Shown: positions 63,563 to 64,000 of the stretch, piece after piece
Layout: each line of letters begins with the position of its first letter
How positions within the stretch are numbered: the stretch's first letter is position 1
Origin: Aldrovandia affinis
Taxonomy: Eukaryota; Chordata; Actinopteri; Notacanthiformes; Halosauridae
Length of the DNA: 64,000 bases
Reading direction: 5' to 3'
Assembly: GCA_029706075.1 (NCBI GenBank)
Contig: JAINUG010000114.1
Coordinates: forward strand, 558,001-622,000
Translations under genes and position numbers: made by a program
Notes under the pieces: generated by a model
What the model was told of the DNA's origin: nothing
The model's input: only the letters and a program-made list of their open reading frames with translations
The model's database searches: none

Positions 63563-64000
63563 TGTGGCAGCCCTGGCCTACAACACATGGGAGCCAGGAA
63601 ACACTACATTTCCCAGCAGGCCACAGTCACACCTGAGCCAAGTGAAGGCAACGGGACTAGTGACCAGCTGAAGGCCATTTCAAGGCCTATTTAAAGGGCT
63701 GAATCCCATTGCACTGAGAGAGGAGTAGGAACGTGTTTGTGAGGAGTTGCTGTGTGAGTTTGAAGAGAAAGAGAAGCCTGTGAAGTCGTTGACCAGCCAG
63801 GATTTGGAGAGCGTGTTGGAGTGTGTTTGTTTGTGTTTGACCGGATTGTTTTGAGGACCCCCTTTGGATATCGACTACGGACTGGATTACGGAACTGAAC
63901 TGGATTTTGAATTGATTGGACTTTGACAACGAGCTAAGGATTGCGGACTTTATGTGTTTGTATTCCCCGAAGACCCCCACCCTTTGTTTTGTGTTGTCAA
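63563..64000 (+). repeat. 3' LTR, cut by the window end
   Basis: It repeats the 5' LTR from TGTGGCAGCC, lacking the 27 bases near its start, with a few substitutions (for example ACTAGTGACC for ACTAATGACC, TTGCACTG for TTATACTG) and two small length differences near 63905 and 63968. The last part of the LTR lies outside the window. Confidence 0.95.

Larger units (their letters stand above)
61078..64000 (+). mobile_element. LTR retrotransposon without pol, encoding a zinc-knuckle coiled-coil protein (runs off the window)
   Basis: A 5' LTR (61078-61659), a tRNA-Ala-type primer site, one long ORF, a polypurine tract and the start of the 3' LTR (63563 onward) are in the right order. The interior is only 1.9 kb and has no protease, RT, RNase H or integrase motif. 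The LTRs differ by only a few substitutions and small indels over about 430 shared bases, plus one 27-base length difference near their start, so the insertion is young. Such an element must borrow pol from another LTR element. I do not recognise the family. Confidence 0.92.

Overview
The window is a stretch of vertebrate, almost certainly teleost fish, nuclear DNA. The evidence is the mix of L2, L1, RTE-like and Jockey-type LINEs, Tc1 and hAT DNA transposons, tRNA-headed SINEs, Ty3/Gypsy LTR elements and a class I endogenous retrovirus, together with two intron-separated exons of a vertebrate gene (FAM107B). There are no bacterial or phage signals. Species cannot be set from this sequence alone. 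All coordinates were read by eye; no search or alignment program was run.

Layout. 1-1457 is an unassigned flank and a probable solo Gypsy LTR. 1690-23205 is a transposon nest. A decayed L2-type LINE (1690-3535) is followed by an APE-type LINE ('LINE-A') that is now in three pieces (3536-3660, about 11398-13384, 22927-23205). LINE-A was split first by a 7.7 kb L1 insertion (3661-11397, 15-bp target duplication, itself carrying an L2) and again by an antisense endogenous retrovirus (13385-22926: two LTRs, tRNA-Pro primer site, polypurine tract, gag, RT/RNase H, integrase and env remnants, plus a nested L2). 24386-25970 holds a SINE and a Tc1 element with IR/DR ends and a deleted catalytic core. 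27912-31923 is a nearly complete antisense LINE ('LINE-B') with a 13-bp target duplication.

32462-39186 is a sense Ty3/Gypsy element whose 3' part has been fused, by a deletion, to an antisense second Gypsy (37241-39113). 40680-47545 holds remains of two hAT transposons, the second invaded by an L2, a Tc1, a non-autonomous hAT and a SINE. 48407-54403 is another hAT with an exact 8-bp target duplication, split by a 4.4 kb Jockey-type LINE and holding a long foldback. 54720-56271 is a further hAT relic.

The only host gene recognised is FAM107B, on the minus strand: its last two coding exons are at 58469-58313 and 57612-57493, with a plausible poly(A) signal at 56650-56645. Its upstream coding exon is not in the window.

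The right end is the most unusual part. 59466-59790 is a Tigger/pogo-like MITE. 59954-60911 is a short hAT that keeps an open BED-finger frame but no catalytic domain. 61078-64000 is a young LTR element (tRNA-Ala primer site, polypurine tract, nearly identical LTRs) with no pol; its single long ORF encodes a zinc knuckle followed by a long coiled coil, and the first ATG lies inside the primer-binding site. This last element is the best candidate for something little described.
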